Part shown: positions 6,604-13,390 of the stretch, piece after piece
How positions within the stretch are numbered: position 1 is the first letter of the stretch
Layout of the letters: every line of letters starts with the position of its first letter
Origin: JANPLG01 sp964609085
GTDB taxonomy: Bacteria > Armatimonadota > SYMT01
Direction of reading: 5' to 3'
NCBI GenBank assembly: GCA_964609085.1
Contig: CAZSRZ010000125.1
Span: 1-14,527, forward strand
DNA: 14,527 nucleotides
Made by a program: the position numbers and the translations under genes
Notes under the pieces: model-generated
What the model saw: the letters and a program-made list of their open reading frames with translations, nothing else
Told to the model about the DNA's origin: nothing
Databases searched by the model: none

Positions 6604-6747
6604 TTACGGTCGTTCAGTTGCAGCTAAGCCTGCGGTCCGCTTGGACGCGGCACCTCGCCGATGGGCCAGGACCAGAGCCTTAACGCGGCCCAGTTCGCCC
6701 GCCTCCAGGCTCGCGCGAATCTCCTCGCCCCTCGCCTCCGCGACCAT
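6604..6747 (-). CDS. Possible 47-residue small ORF upstream of the DUF3500-like gene
   Basis: ATG at 6747 follows a CCGGAG motif with a 5-base spacer, and the frame ends at TAA (6604-6606), 51 bases before the DUF3500-like start on the same strand. The product begins with an amphipathic helix (ARGEEIRASLEAGELGRVKALV), reminiscent of the first helix pair of an ankyrin-like repeat, and ends in a basic tail. It could be a short real gene, a leader peptide, a remnant of a larger gene, or chance in GC-rich DNA. I could not recognise a family. Confidence 0.25.
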   Translation of the reverse strand: MVAEARGEEIRASLEAGELGRVKALVLAHRRGAASKRTAGLAATERP

Positions 6748-6802
6748 CGTCGCTCCGGCGCCGATGGGACTCCGCGGACCCCCTCGTCCTTTCGGATGAG
6801 CC

Positions 6803-6824
6803 GGTAGGCACGTCAGTGCCTACC
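6803..6824. repeat. Perfect 9-bp inverted repeat, 4-base loop
   Basis: GGTAGGCAC (6803-6811) and GTGCCTACC (6816-6824) are exact reverse complements around GTCA. It does not follow a gene end closely: the nearest upstream + gene ends at 5137, and both flanking genes read away from it. A terminator role is therefore not obvious. Short perfect hairpins of this type often belong to dispersed intergenic repeat families. Confidence 0.65.
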
Positions 6825-6847
6825 ACTCCGGTGACAGATTCGTGTGT

Positions 6848-7009
6848 CCATCATCCGGTGGATGGGACTGGTTCAAAGGGTGGATTTTCCGCCCGCCCAA
6901 AGCTGCCATCCAGCGTGTAAGCAGGCTGGAAGTAACAAACGGGCTCTGCGAGTGGAATGGCTCCCCGCCGTTCCGGATGTGGCTGGCCAGACAGGACGTT
7001 TGGCCGGCC
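6848..7009 (+). promoter_or_regulatory. Candidate structured 5' leader of the subtilase gene
   Basis: Nested complementary blocks occur in order. CCATC (6848-6852) pairs with GATGG (6861-6865). GCCCG (6891-6895) can pair with CGGGC (6940-6944), enclosing the hairpin CCAGC (6910-6914)/GCTGG (6925-6929). GCCAT (6905-6909) can pair with ATGGC (6957-6961) as an alternative or pseudoknot partner. A 9-bp stem with one G-U pair, GGCTGGCCA (6981-6989)/TGGCCGGCC (7001-7009), ends six bases before the AGGAG. It resembles no riboswitch class I recognise. Confidence 0.3.
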
Positions 7010-7014
7010 AAAGC

Positions 7015-7019
7015 AGGAG
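7015..7019 (+). promoter_or_regulatory. Ribosome binding site fixing the subtilase start at 7026
   Basis: AGGAG lies six bases before ATG 7026. The same frame is open farther upstream (ATG at 6957), but that start lacks a Shine-Dalgarno and would place an arginine-rich stretch before the signal peptide. The 7026 start gives a normal export signal. Confidence 0.8.
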
Positions 7020-7025
7020 TTGAAA

Positions 7026-9029
7026 ATGAATTCGGAGAAAACGCTCATGTCGATTGCGTTTCCATCATTAGTGTGGAGCGCAATCGTTGCCCTGTCGCTA
7101 CCCGGAGCGCCCCCCGCGGAATCGGGCCCATTACCGAGCGACGTGATGGTGGCCTTTCACGCCGGGGTCCCGCTGAACACTCGACTTTCAGTTCTACGTA
7201 GCTACGGGCTCAGCGCGGACGCCGGGCCCAACGCATCTCCGGCGTTCGCCAGATTGCGCCCTCCTTCAGGCTCCTGGGCGGCCCGCCTCGGCACGTCTCG
7301 GTTGATTCGTGCGCTCCGGCGGGAGCCGAGCGTCCGCGTGGCGGAGCCAGACGCGATCATCCATCAGACCTCGGTCCCCAACGACCCGTCCTTCTACGCG
7401 CAGTGGTCTCTGGAGAACAGTGGACAGACCGGAGGCGCACCTGGAGCGGACGTGTCGGCCGTCTCGGCGTGGGACACGGCTGACGGGGAAGGAGTGATCG
7501 TCGCCGTCATCGACTCCGGCGTGGATTACACCCATCCCGATCTGGCCCCCAACATGCACCGCGATGGCTCTGGAGCGGTGATCGGGTGGGACTTCTACAA
7601 CAACGACGCCGACGCGTCCGATGACGAATACCACGGCACCTGGTGCGCCGGTGTCATCGCGGCCGCCAGCAATGACGGGGTGGGAATCGCAGGCGTAGCT
7701 CCTCGCGCCCGGATCATGCCCTTGAAGTTCATCAATCCGGATGGACTTGGCAGCACCTCCAACGCGATCAAGTGCATCGACTGGGCGATTCAGAGGGGTG
7801 CCCGGGTGCTCAACTGTAGTTGGGGCTCCACCATCAACAGCCAGCTCTTGCTGGAAGCGATTCAACGCGCGCAGGCCGCCGGCGCGCTGGTGATCACCGG
7901 TGCCGGCAACTACGCTCGAAACAACGACTCGACGCCGTTCTACCCGGCCAGCTACAACAGCGTGGTGGGGAATGTGCTGGCGGTGGCGTCCACCGACGCG
8001 ACAGATCAACTGTCTGCATTCTCGGACTGGGGAGCGGTCTCTGTCGACGTCGCTGCTCCGGGGGAAGTGATCCTCGGCCCCGTCCCGGGAGGAGGGTACG
8101 CCTACCTTAGCGGCACCTCCAGCTCGGCACCGATTGCCGCAGGGGTTGCGGCCCTTGTTGCGGGAGAAGCCCCAGGGCTGACGCCCGCGCAGCTTCGAGA
8201 CAGGTTGCGGACCACGTCGGAAGTGCTTCCCTCGCTGACCGGGAAGGTCGCGGCCGGCCGGATCGATGCCACAGCTGCGGTTAACGTCGTCACCCCAGTG
8301 CAGCCTCCTGCCGCCCCAACCAGTCTCAGCGCCACTGCCGACATCATGCGTGTAGATCTCGCCTGGTCGGCCAGCACGGGTGCCGATAGCTACACGGTGT
8401 TGCGATCCACGACCTCCGGCAGCGGCTTCGCTCCGATCGCCTCGGGGCTTTCGACCACCAGCTACGCCGATCAGGCGGTCGCGGGCGGCACCACGTACTA
8501 CTACGCCATCTGTGCCTGTAATGTCGGGGGCAACAGCTCTCCATCGACGCAGGTAGCAGCCTGCCCGATTGCCGTGGGCACGACCACGAAACGGATCGAA
8601 GCGGGTGGGACCGCCTACACGGCTTCGGACGGCTCCGTTTTCGCGGCGGACTCCTCCTACTCCGGCGGAAAAGTGCTGAAGCTCAGTTCGACATGGGCAG
8701 GCACGAGTGATCCGACCCTCTTCAGCAAGGTGCGCGCGGCGAACTCGTTCAGCTACAGCCTGTCGGCTGCGAACGGTGCCTACAAGCTGCGGCTCCACTT
8801 TGGAGAAGGGACCTACTCGACCGCCGGTAGCCGGAAGTTCAACGTGGTGGCGAATGGAGTGACGCTTCTTAGCGGCTTCGACGTCTGCGCCGCAGCCGGC
8901 GGGAAGTACAAAGCCATCACCCTTGAGTTCCCCCTGACGGTGTCGAACGGCACCCTGGTGCTGGGATTCACACGGACGGTCGGCGAGGCGATGGTGAGCG
9001 CGATCGAACTGGTGCCCGCGACGCCGTAG
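7026..9029 (+). CDS. Secreted subtilisin-like serine protease (S8) with FN3 and malectin-like domains
   Basis: 667 residues. A signal peptide (about 1-32) is followed by an I9-like propeptide (about 38-114) starting DVMVAFHAGVPL and ending near AEPDAIIHQ. The S8 catalytic domain (about 118-420) has Asp163 in AVIDSGVDYTHPDL, His203 in EYHGTWCAG, oxyanion Asn295 in GAGN and nucleophile Ser365 in SGTSSSAP. Thus all catalytic residues are present, though HGTxxAG and GTSxxAP carry WC and SS where HV and MA are common. A fibronectin type III domain (about 430-515) has the usual TSLSAT...VDLAWSAS and YYYAICACN strands. The C-terminal 140 residues (RIEAGG...LHFGEGTY...AIELVP) look like a malectin-type carbohydrate-binding domain. 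It should cleave extracellular protein while held to polysaccharide or a glycoprotein. No membrane anchor, LPXTG or PEP-CTERM is visible. A terminator follows at 9069. Confidence 0.93.
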   Translation: MNSEKTLMSIAFPSLVWSAIVALSLPGAPPAESGPLPSDVMVAFHAGVPLNTRLSVLRSYGLSADAGPNASPAFARLRPPSGSWAARLGTSRLIRALRREPSVRVAEPDAIIHQTSVPNDPSFYAQWSLENSGQTGGAPGADVSAVSAWDTADGEGVIVAVIDSGVDYTHPDLAPNMHRDGSGAVIGWDFYNNDADASDDEYHGTWCAGVIAAASNDGVGIAGVAPRARIMPLKFINPDGLGSTSNAIKCIDWAIQRGARVLNCSWGSTINSQLLLEAIQRAQAAGALVITGAGNYARNNDSTPFYPASYNSVVGNVLAVASTDATDQLSAFSDWGAVSVDVAAPGEVILGPVPGGGYAYLSGTSSSAPIAAGVAALVAGEAPGLTPAQLRDRLRTTSEVLPSLTGKVAAGRIDATAAVNVVTPVQPPAAPTSLSATADIMRVDLAWSASTGADSYTVLRSTTSGSGFAPIASGLSTTSYADQAVAGGTTYYYAICACNVGGNSSPSTQVAACPIAVGTTTKRIEAGGTAYTASDGSVFAADSSYSGGKVLKLSSTWAGTSDPTLFSKVRAANSFSYSLSAANGAYKLRLHFGEGTYSTAGSRKFNVVANGVTLLSGFDVCAAAGGKYKAITLEFPLTVSNGTLVLGFTRTVGEAMVSAIELVPATP

Positions 9030-9068
9030 CCGAGATGACCGAGCTTGCTGGGAGTCGAACCCCGGCAT

Positions 9069-9102
9069 CCCGGAGTGGAGGACGCAAGTTCTCCGCTCCG
9101 GG
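9069..9102 (+). terminator. Rho-independent terminator of the subtilase gene
   Basis: CCCGGAGTGGAG (9069-9080) pairs with CTCCGCTCCGGG (9091-9102), a 12-bp stem with one T-G wobble and a 10-base loop. The following bases TTATTCGTTGT are T-rich, as expected for intrinsic termination on the + strand. It lies 39 bases after the subtilase stop and 18 bases beyond the end of the convergent gene. Confidence 0.8.
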
Positions 9103-9120
9103 TTATTCGTTGTAGAGGCG

Positions 9121-9561
9121 CTAGCGCGGGGGACCGGGACCGGATATTCCCGCTCCGGTCAACAGCACCGTGTGAACCGACTCGACCCCGCCTTCCACGC
9201 GCACCACCACCTTGTCGCCGAATACCGCGACCGCCTGGGGACGAAAGAGCAGTGAGATGGTGCGGTGCTGCCCCGGGTTGATCGAGAGTCGCCGTGGCCG
9301 GGGATTCCTCGTCGGGTGACTGGGGACGAAGTACGGCGGTTCGGGCTGGTAAATCGCAACCCGGATCACGAACTCGCTCGTGTTGGCCAGGTGTACCCGC
9401 ATTTGCCTCCGGCGGTGGATCTGCACCGGACCGAAATCCACGATGCGGGGCCACACGTTGAGCCCCGGTGCCTCGGCTGCAGCGGTCGACCGCCCTGTAC
9501 TGCCCAGCGGAAGCAATGATACCAGCAGGCCGGTTAGGGCGGAAACCTTCCGGATTCCCAT
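9121..9561 (-). CDS. Small secreted protein with a single ASH/HYDIN-like Ig-fold domain
   Basis: 146 residues from ATG 9561, with AGGAG ten bases upstream. Residues 1-29 form a signal peptide ending near TAAAEA. The rest follows the ASH (ASPM-SPD2-hydin)/DUF1573-like pattern: VWPRIVDFGPVQI (36-48), HLANTSEFVIRV (57-68), PPYFVPS, LSINPGQHRTISLLFRP (92-108), and a final strand VHTVLLTGAG (129-138). These are all-beta Ig-like domains that usually mediate protein contacts. Here it is alone rather than in a long array, so a partner is likely. It is convergent to the subtilase gene and divergent from the helicase operon. No catalytic motif is seen and the function is unknown. The alternative is a generic beta-sandwich lipoprotein-like protein, although no lipobox Cys is present. 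Confidence 0.78.
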   Translation of the reverse strand: MGIRKVSALTGLLVSLLPLGSTGRSTAAAEAPGLNVWPRIVDFGPVQIHRRRQMRVHLANTSEFVIRVAIYQPEPPYFVPSHPTRNPRPRRLSINPGQHRTISLLFRPQAVAVFGDKVVVRVEGGVESVHTVLLTGAGISGPGPPR

Positions 9562-9676
9562 TGCAATCGAACTCCTCGCCGCGAGGTCGCGGGCCGGTCT
9601 GCCTCCCGGTCACGTACCAGTACTCCAGCCCGGCATCGTGTTAACATTGACGCGACCTCCGGCTTCCCCCTCCCCT

Positions 9677-11620
9677 GTGTCCCACACCCTTACAGACCAC
9701 CTAAAAACCCTCTCGGTCGCGGAGCTTCGAGGGATCGCCGACAGCTTCAATGTGGCGCTGTCCGGTGCGATCATGAGCAGCCGCCAACTGCTGGTGGGAG
9801 CGCTGGCGCAGTTCCTCAACTCGCCCCGGATCGCCCGCAGCCTGCTTGAGGGCCTGGACAGCGCCGGGTTGGCGGTCTTACGAACCACCGTGCAACTAGG
9901 TAGTGCGGCGGGGGAGTCGCGAGTTGCTGAGGTGCTGCAACGTCAACCGGCAGAGATCCGGCTGCTGCTGGAGCAACTCCGCCGTGGCTGCCTCCTCTTC
10001 CCCAACGGTGACTGGGAGCACATCCTGGTCACGGACGTGGTGCGGCGCGAAACCGAGCGATCGGCCTGGCTGGCCGGCGCAGCGCTGTCGCTTGATCGCC
10101 CAGCCCTCGATCCCGGAACCGGCCTGACGGACGCACGACCAGGGAGCTTCGAAGGAGACCTTGCCACCATCGCGGCACGGCTAGGGCGTGGGACTTACCG
10201 TGCGACCCGCGCGAACGCCTTCAACCGCAGAGACTTCGCATCGCTGCAGGCAGGCCTTACGCCGCTCGGGGAGGAGTACGTTGATTTCTGCGTGGCGGTG
10301 ATTTCACAATCGCGGATGGCGACCATCCTGGACAGCGACGTCATCGTGCCCTCGACGACCGCGCTCCGTATTTTCGCCGCCGAGCCGGTGGCTCGACTCA
10401 TCGAGTTGTCAGGCGCTTTGCTTGCCAGTCGGGGTCACCAGACCATGCTCTGTAACGCCGCGCAACCCGGAATGCGCGGTTTTGGCCGGCTCGATCTGAT
10501 GGTGTTGCGCCTCCTCGCCGCTGGTGGGCCCCTCCCGACGGGGAAGAGCTATGACGTGGATGCGCTCGCTGTGGCGATGTACTGGGGATGCCCGTCTGCC
10601 GTGCAGGAGTTTCCCTTCGGGTCGAGTCTCCCCTTTAACCTCGGTGGTTGCCTCGAGACGTACTACTGGCTGGGTCTGGTTCAGCTCGATGATCGCGAAC
10701 GTCCACATCGCGTCGCCCCGACCGCCAGCCTATTCCAGGTGCTGGATGCGCTGGAGGGTCGAACGGGGGAACCCGCCACCGGGGTAGCTCTCATCCCGGA
10801 CGAACCGCAATTCCATCTGCTGCCGAACGGTGAAGTCATCACGCCACCACACCTGGCCCCATTCGTCCGACTGCACGTTTTGAGGCTCACCGAGGAACCC
10901 AAGAAGTCGACAGCCGGAGTGGGGCTGATCACCCGGGCGTCGATCGAGCGTGCCCTGGATTCGGGCATCTCGGCGGAGTCCATCCGGACATTCCTGGAGG
11001 CGTTCTCCCGCACGGGCGTGCCTGCACCGATCGCGACACTGATCCAGGACGTCGCCAGGAAACAGGGTCGCATCCGGCTGGTGCCTGCGGGGTATGTGCT
11101 GGTGACGGAGGACGCCGCCTTGATGAATGAGTTGGCGCAGCAGAAGCAACTCGCTCCCTTCATCGTCGCGCCCATCACGGACCGCGTGGCAGTCGTCAAC
11201 GAAGATCGGTTGCCCGCACTGATGAAGGCGATGCGTGCCCGCGGTTACGCCCCCGCCGACGTTGGGGCCGATCCCCCGGCACGTAATCTGCCGTTGCCTA
11301 CCAGCATGCCCACGCCCACGCCGCTGACCCAGCCCGCACGTCCATCGTCGATCAACCCTCAGAGCGACATGGCCCCGGAGGCCCCTGGCGGGATCGTAAC
11401 TGACCGGGAGTCCATCGCGGCGGTGCTTTCCGATGCCTGGCAGTATGGATTCAACGTGGATTTCGCCATGCGCTTGCGACCCAAATCGGTCGTTTCCGGC
11501 TTACCCATCTCGGTGGGCCACGGAATGCTTGCCCTGGCGCGAGACGGATCCCGACGGACGGAATATCATCTTATGAGTGAGATCCTGTGGGTGCGACTCA
11601 CCGGTGAGGAGTCTGCATGA
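9677..11620 (+). CDS. Helicase-associated protein with XPB/Ssl2 N-terminal-like domain (Rv0862c-like)
   Basis: About 647 residues from a GTG at 9677. The frame is open farther upstream but would overlap the opposite-strand gene and give non-conserved-looking sequence. The domain starts at HTLTDHLKTLSVAELRGIA, so I place the start there, although no Shine-Dalgarno is present. N-terminal helical winged-helix-like repeats run to about residue 370. Residues 376-526 hold an XPB/Ssl2 N-terminal-type (Helicase_C_3, PF13625-like) domain with FHLLPNGEVI...SGISAESIRTFL...GRIRL and RGYAP. A Pro-rich linker (about 530-575) leads to a C-terminal beta-rich piece, perhaps WYL-like. In mycobacteria a similar protein (Rv0862c) neighbours the XPB helicase (Rv0861c) by my recollection. 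It has no Walker or DEAD box motif and so is not an active helicase. It likely assists or targets the helicase encoded next. Confidence 0.82.
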   Translation: MSHTLTDHLKTLSVAELRGIADSFNVALSGAIMSSRQLLVGALAQFLNSPRIARSLLEGLDSAGLAVLRTTVQLGSAAGESRVAEVLQRQPAEIRLLLEQLRRGCLLFPNGDWEHILVTDVVRRETERSAWLAGAALSLDRPALDPGTGLTDARPGSFEGDLATIAARLGRGTYRATRANAFNRRDFASLQAGLTPLGEEYVDFCVAVISQSRMATILDSDVIVPSTTALRIFAAEPVARLIELSGALLASRGHQTMLCNAAQPGMRGFGRLDLMVLRLLAAGGPLPTGKSYDVDALAVAMYWGCPSAVQEFPFGSSLPFNLGGCLETYYWLGLVQLDDRERPHRVAPTASLFQVLDALEGRTGEPATGVALIPDEPQFHLLPNGEVITPPHLAPFVRLHVLRLTEEPKKSTAGVGLITRASIERALDSGISAESIRTFLEAFSRTGVPAPIATLIQDVARKQGRIRLVPAGYVLVTEDAALMNELAQQKQLAPFIVAPITDRVAVVNEDRLPALMKAMRARGYAPADVGADPPARNLPLPTSMPTPTPLTQPARPSSINPQSDMAPEAPGGIVTDRESIAAVLSDAWQYGFNVDFAMRLRPKSVVSGLPISVGHGMLALARDGSRRTEYHLMSEILWVRLTGEESA

Positions 11621-13377
11621 GCGCCGCCGAGTATCGGCCCGAGAACCCACTGATCGTGCAGTCGGACCGGTCCCTGCTATTAGAGGTCCAGAACGCGCGA
11701 TACGAGGAGTGCCGGGAATCCGTCGCTCGCTTTGCGGAGTTGGAGAAGAGCCCGGAGCACATCCACACCTACCGCGTGACCCCCCTATCGCTCTGGAACG
11801 CCTGCGCTGCGGGGATGACGGCTGAGGAGATGAGCGCCGCGCTGGTTGAGTTCAGCAAGTTCGGCGTGCCGCAGAGCCTGCTTTTCGATCTTCGCGACCT
11901 GACCTCGCGGTATGGCCGTCTGAAGCTGGTGAGGCAGGCCGAGCGCCTGGTGCTCGTGAGCGAGAGCGCCGTGCTCGCCACGGAGATATGGAATCACAAG
12001 CGGGCGCGACCTCTCCTCAGGGAGCGGATCAGTGATCGGGAGCTTGAAGTCCCGCTCCTCAACAGAGGTAAGGTGAAGCAGATCCTGTTGAAGCTCGGGT
12101 GGCCGGTCGAGGATCTCGCCGGCTACGTACAGGGCGAAGCGCTGCAGATCCGCCTGCGGGCGGAGACCGCCGCCGGGCACCCATTCCACGTGCGGGATTA
12201 TCAGGCGGACGCCGTGGATCACTACTGGGTTGGCGGCTCGGAGCGGGGCGGCAGCGGTGTGCTGGTACTCCCGTGCGGCGCGGGCAAGACGATTATCGGC
12301 ATCGCCGCGATGGTGAAGGCTCAGGCCCAGACCCTTATCCTCGCAACTGGCATCACGGCCGCTCGACAGTGGCGGACCGAAATCCTGGATAAGACGGAAC
12401 TGCGACCCGACGATGTGGCCGAATACTCCGGGGAGTCGAAGGATCTGGCTCCCGTCACGATTGCTACCTACCAGGTCATGACGTACCGGAAAGGCAAGAA
12501 GGGCGAGCCGAAGACAGACGAGGAAGACCTGGCGCAGTTCCCCCACCTCGGGATATTCAATGCCCAGAACTGGGGACTCATCATTTACGACGAGGTGCAC
12601 TTGCTTCCGGCCCCCGTGTTTCGCATGACCGCGGAAATCCAGGCTCGGCGCCGCCTGGGCCTCACTGCCACCCTGGTCCGCGAGGACGGCTGCGAAGACG
12701 ACGTCTTCAGTCTGATCGGGCCCAAGAAGTACGACGTGCCATGGCGCGTTCTCGAAAAGCAGGGCTGGATTGCAGAGGCACTGTGCACTGAGATCCGCGT
12801 GCAACTGCCGGAGGAAAACCGGCTGGACTACGCCATCAGCGATACCCGCGAAAAGTACAGGATCTCCAGCAGCAATCCGGCGAAGCAATTCACCATCGAT
12901 CGGCTGCTCCGGCGGCACGCGGACGACCACGTGCTGGTGATCGGGCAATACCTGGACCAACTCGGCGCGGTCGCCGACAGATACGACGCGCCGATCATTA
13001 CGGGCAAGACGCCGAGTCGGGTTCGCGACGAACTGTACGCTCAGTTCCGCCGTGGCGATATCCGGGTGCTGATCGTCAGCAAGGTGGCGAACTTCGCCAT
13101 CGACCTACCCGATGCCAATGTCGCAATCCAGATCAGCGGCACCTTCGGCAGTCGGCAGGAAGAGGCCCAGCGGCTCGGGCGGATCTTGCGCCCGAAGGGC
13201 AACGGCGAGCCGGCCCACTTTTACTCGCTGGTTACCCGGGACACCGTGGACCAGGATTTTGGCCAGCACCGTCAGCTTTTTCTCACCGAGCAGGGCTACC
13301 GATACGAGATTCTCGACGCAGAGTCGCTGATCCCCGTAGAGGAGATTGAAGCCGCCGCCGCCCGATTGCTCGCCTGA
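11617..13377 (+). CDS. XPB/Ssl2-type DNA repair helicase (SF2, 3'-5')
   Basis: 586 residues; ATG 11617 overlaps the previous stop by four bases (ATGA), so translation is probably coupled. Residues 8-130 form an XPB N-terminal/damage-recognition-like domain. The helicase core shows motif Q-like RDYQADAV (193-200), Walker A GAGKT (221-225), the DEVH box (325-328, as in human XPB), motif III LTAT (349-352), the XPB-specific RED motif Arg355-Glu356-Asp357 in LVREDG, and motif VI QRLGRILRPK (518-527). The strip IGPKKYDVPWRVLEKQGWIAE (367-387) closely resembles the region linking the two RecA domains in XPB. Bacterial XPB enzymes unwind DNA 3'-5' and are linked to nucleotide excision repair. The usual archaeal partner, Bax1 nuclease, is not beside it; the helicase-associated protein encoded upstream takes that place. 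Length is normal for the family. Confidence 0.95.
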   Translation: MSAAEYRPENPLIVQSDRSLLLEVQNARYEECRESVARFAELEKSPEHIHTYRVTPLSLWNACAAGMTAEEMSAALVEFSKFGVPQSLLFDLRDLTSRYGRLKLVRQAERLVLVSESAVLATEIWNHKRARPLLRERISDRELEVPLLNRGKVKQILLKLGWPVEDLAGYVQGEALQIRLRAETAAGHPFHVRDYQADAVDHYWVGGSERGGSGVLVLPCGAGKTIIGIAAMVKAQAQTLILATGITAARQWRTEILDKTELRPDDVAEYSGESKDLAPVTIATYQVMTYRKGKKGEPKTDEEDLAQFPHLGIFNAQNWGLIIYDEVHLLPAPVFRMTAEIQARRRLGLTATLVREDGCEDDVFSLIGPKKYDVPWRVLEKQGWIAEALCTEIRVQLPEENRLDYAISDTREKYRISSSNPAKQFTIDRLLRRHADDHVLVIGQYLDQLGAVADRYDAPIITGKTPSRVRDELYAQFRRGDIRVLIVSKVANFAIDLPDANVAIQISGTFGSRQEEAQRLGRILRPKGNGEPAHFYSLVTRDTVDQDFGQHRQLFLTEQGYRYEILDAESLIPVEEIEAAAARLLA

Positions 13378-13390
13378 CCCGGTCTCCGGG
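13378..13390. terminator. Short hairpin exactly between two convergent stop codons
   Basis: CCCGG (13378-13382), TCT, CCGGG (13386-13390) fills the whole 13-base space between the helicase stop (ends 13377) and the stop of the GGDEF gene (starts 13391). The 5-bp stem is weak and lacks a T-run, so a bidirectional terminator role is only suggested by position. Confidence 0.3.

Larger units (their letters stand above)
6553..7025. other. Intergenic region with several hairpins ahead of the subtilase
   Basis: About 470 bases separate the divergent DUF3500-like and subtilase genes. Apart from the weak minus-strand small ORF at 6604-6747, I see no coding signal. From 6803 on, the region is dense in inverted repeats (see the separate entries), and no clear sigma-70 promoter could be chosen for the subtilase. 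Confidence 0.5.

Noticed and set aside
6957..7025. Longer subtilase N-terminus from ATG 6957
   Set aside because: It lacks a ribosome binding site and would put an arginine-rich stretch before the signal peptide. AGGAG at 7015-7019 fixes the start at 7026.
9040..9063. tRNA T-arm-like sequence on the minus strand
   Set aside because: GGTTCGACTCCC resembles a T-arm, but no matching acceptor stem, anticodon arm or D-arm lies in the required positions. Most of the region forms the subtilase terminator.
9380..9676. Upstream extension of the helicase-associated protein
   Set aside because: The open frame would add 99 residues that overlap the opposite-strand secreted protein gene. The predicted sequence is arginine- and proline-rich with no domain character, so I start at GTG 9677.
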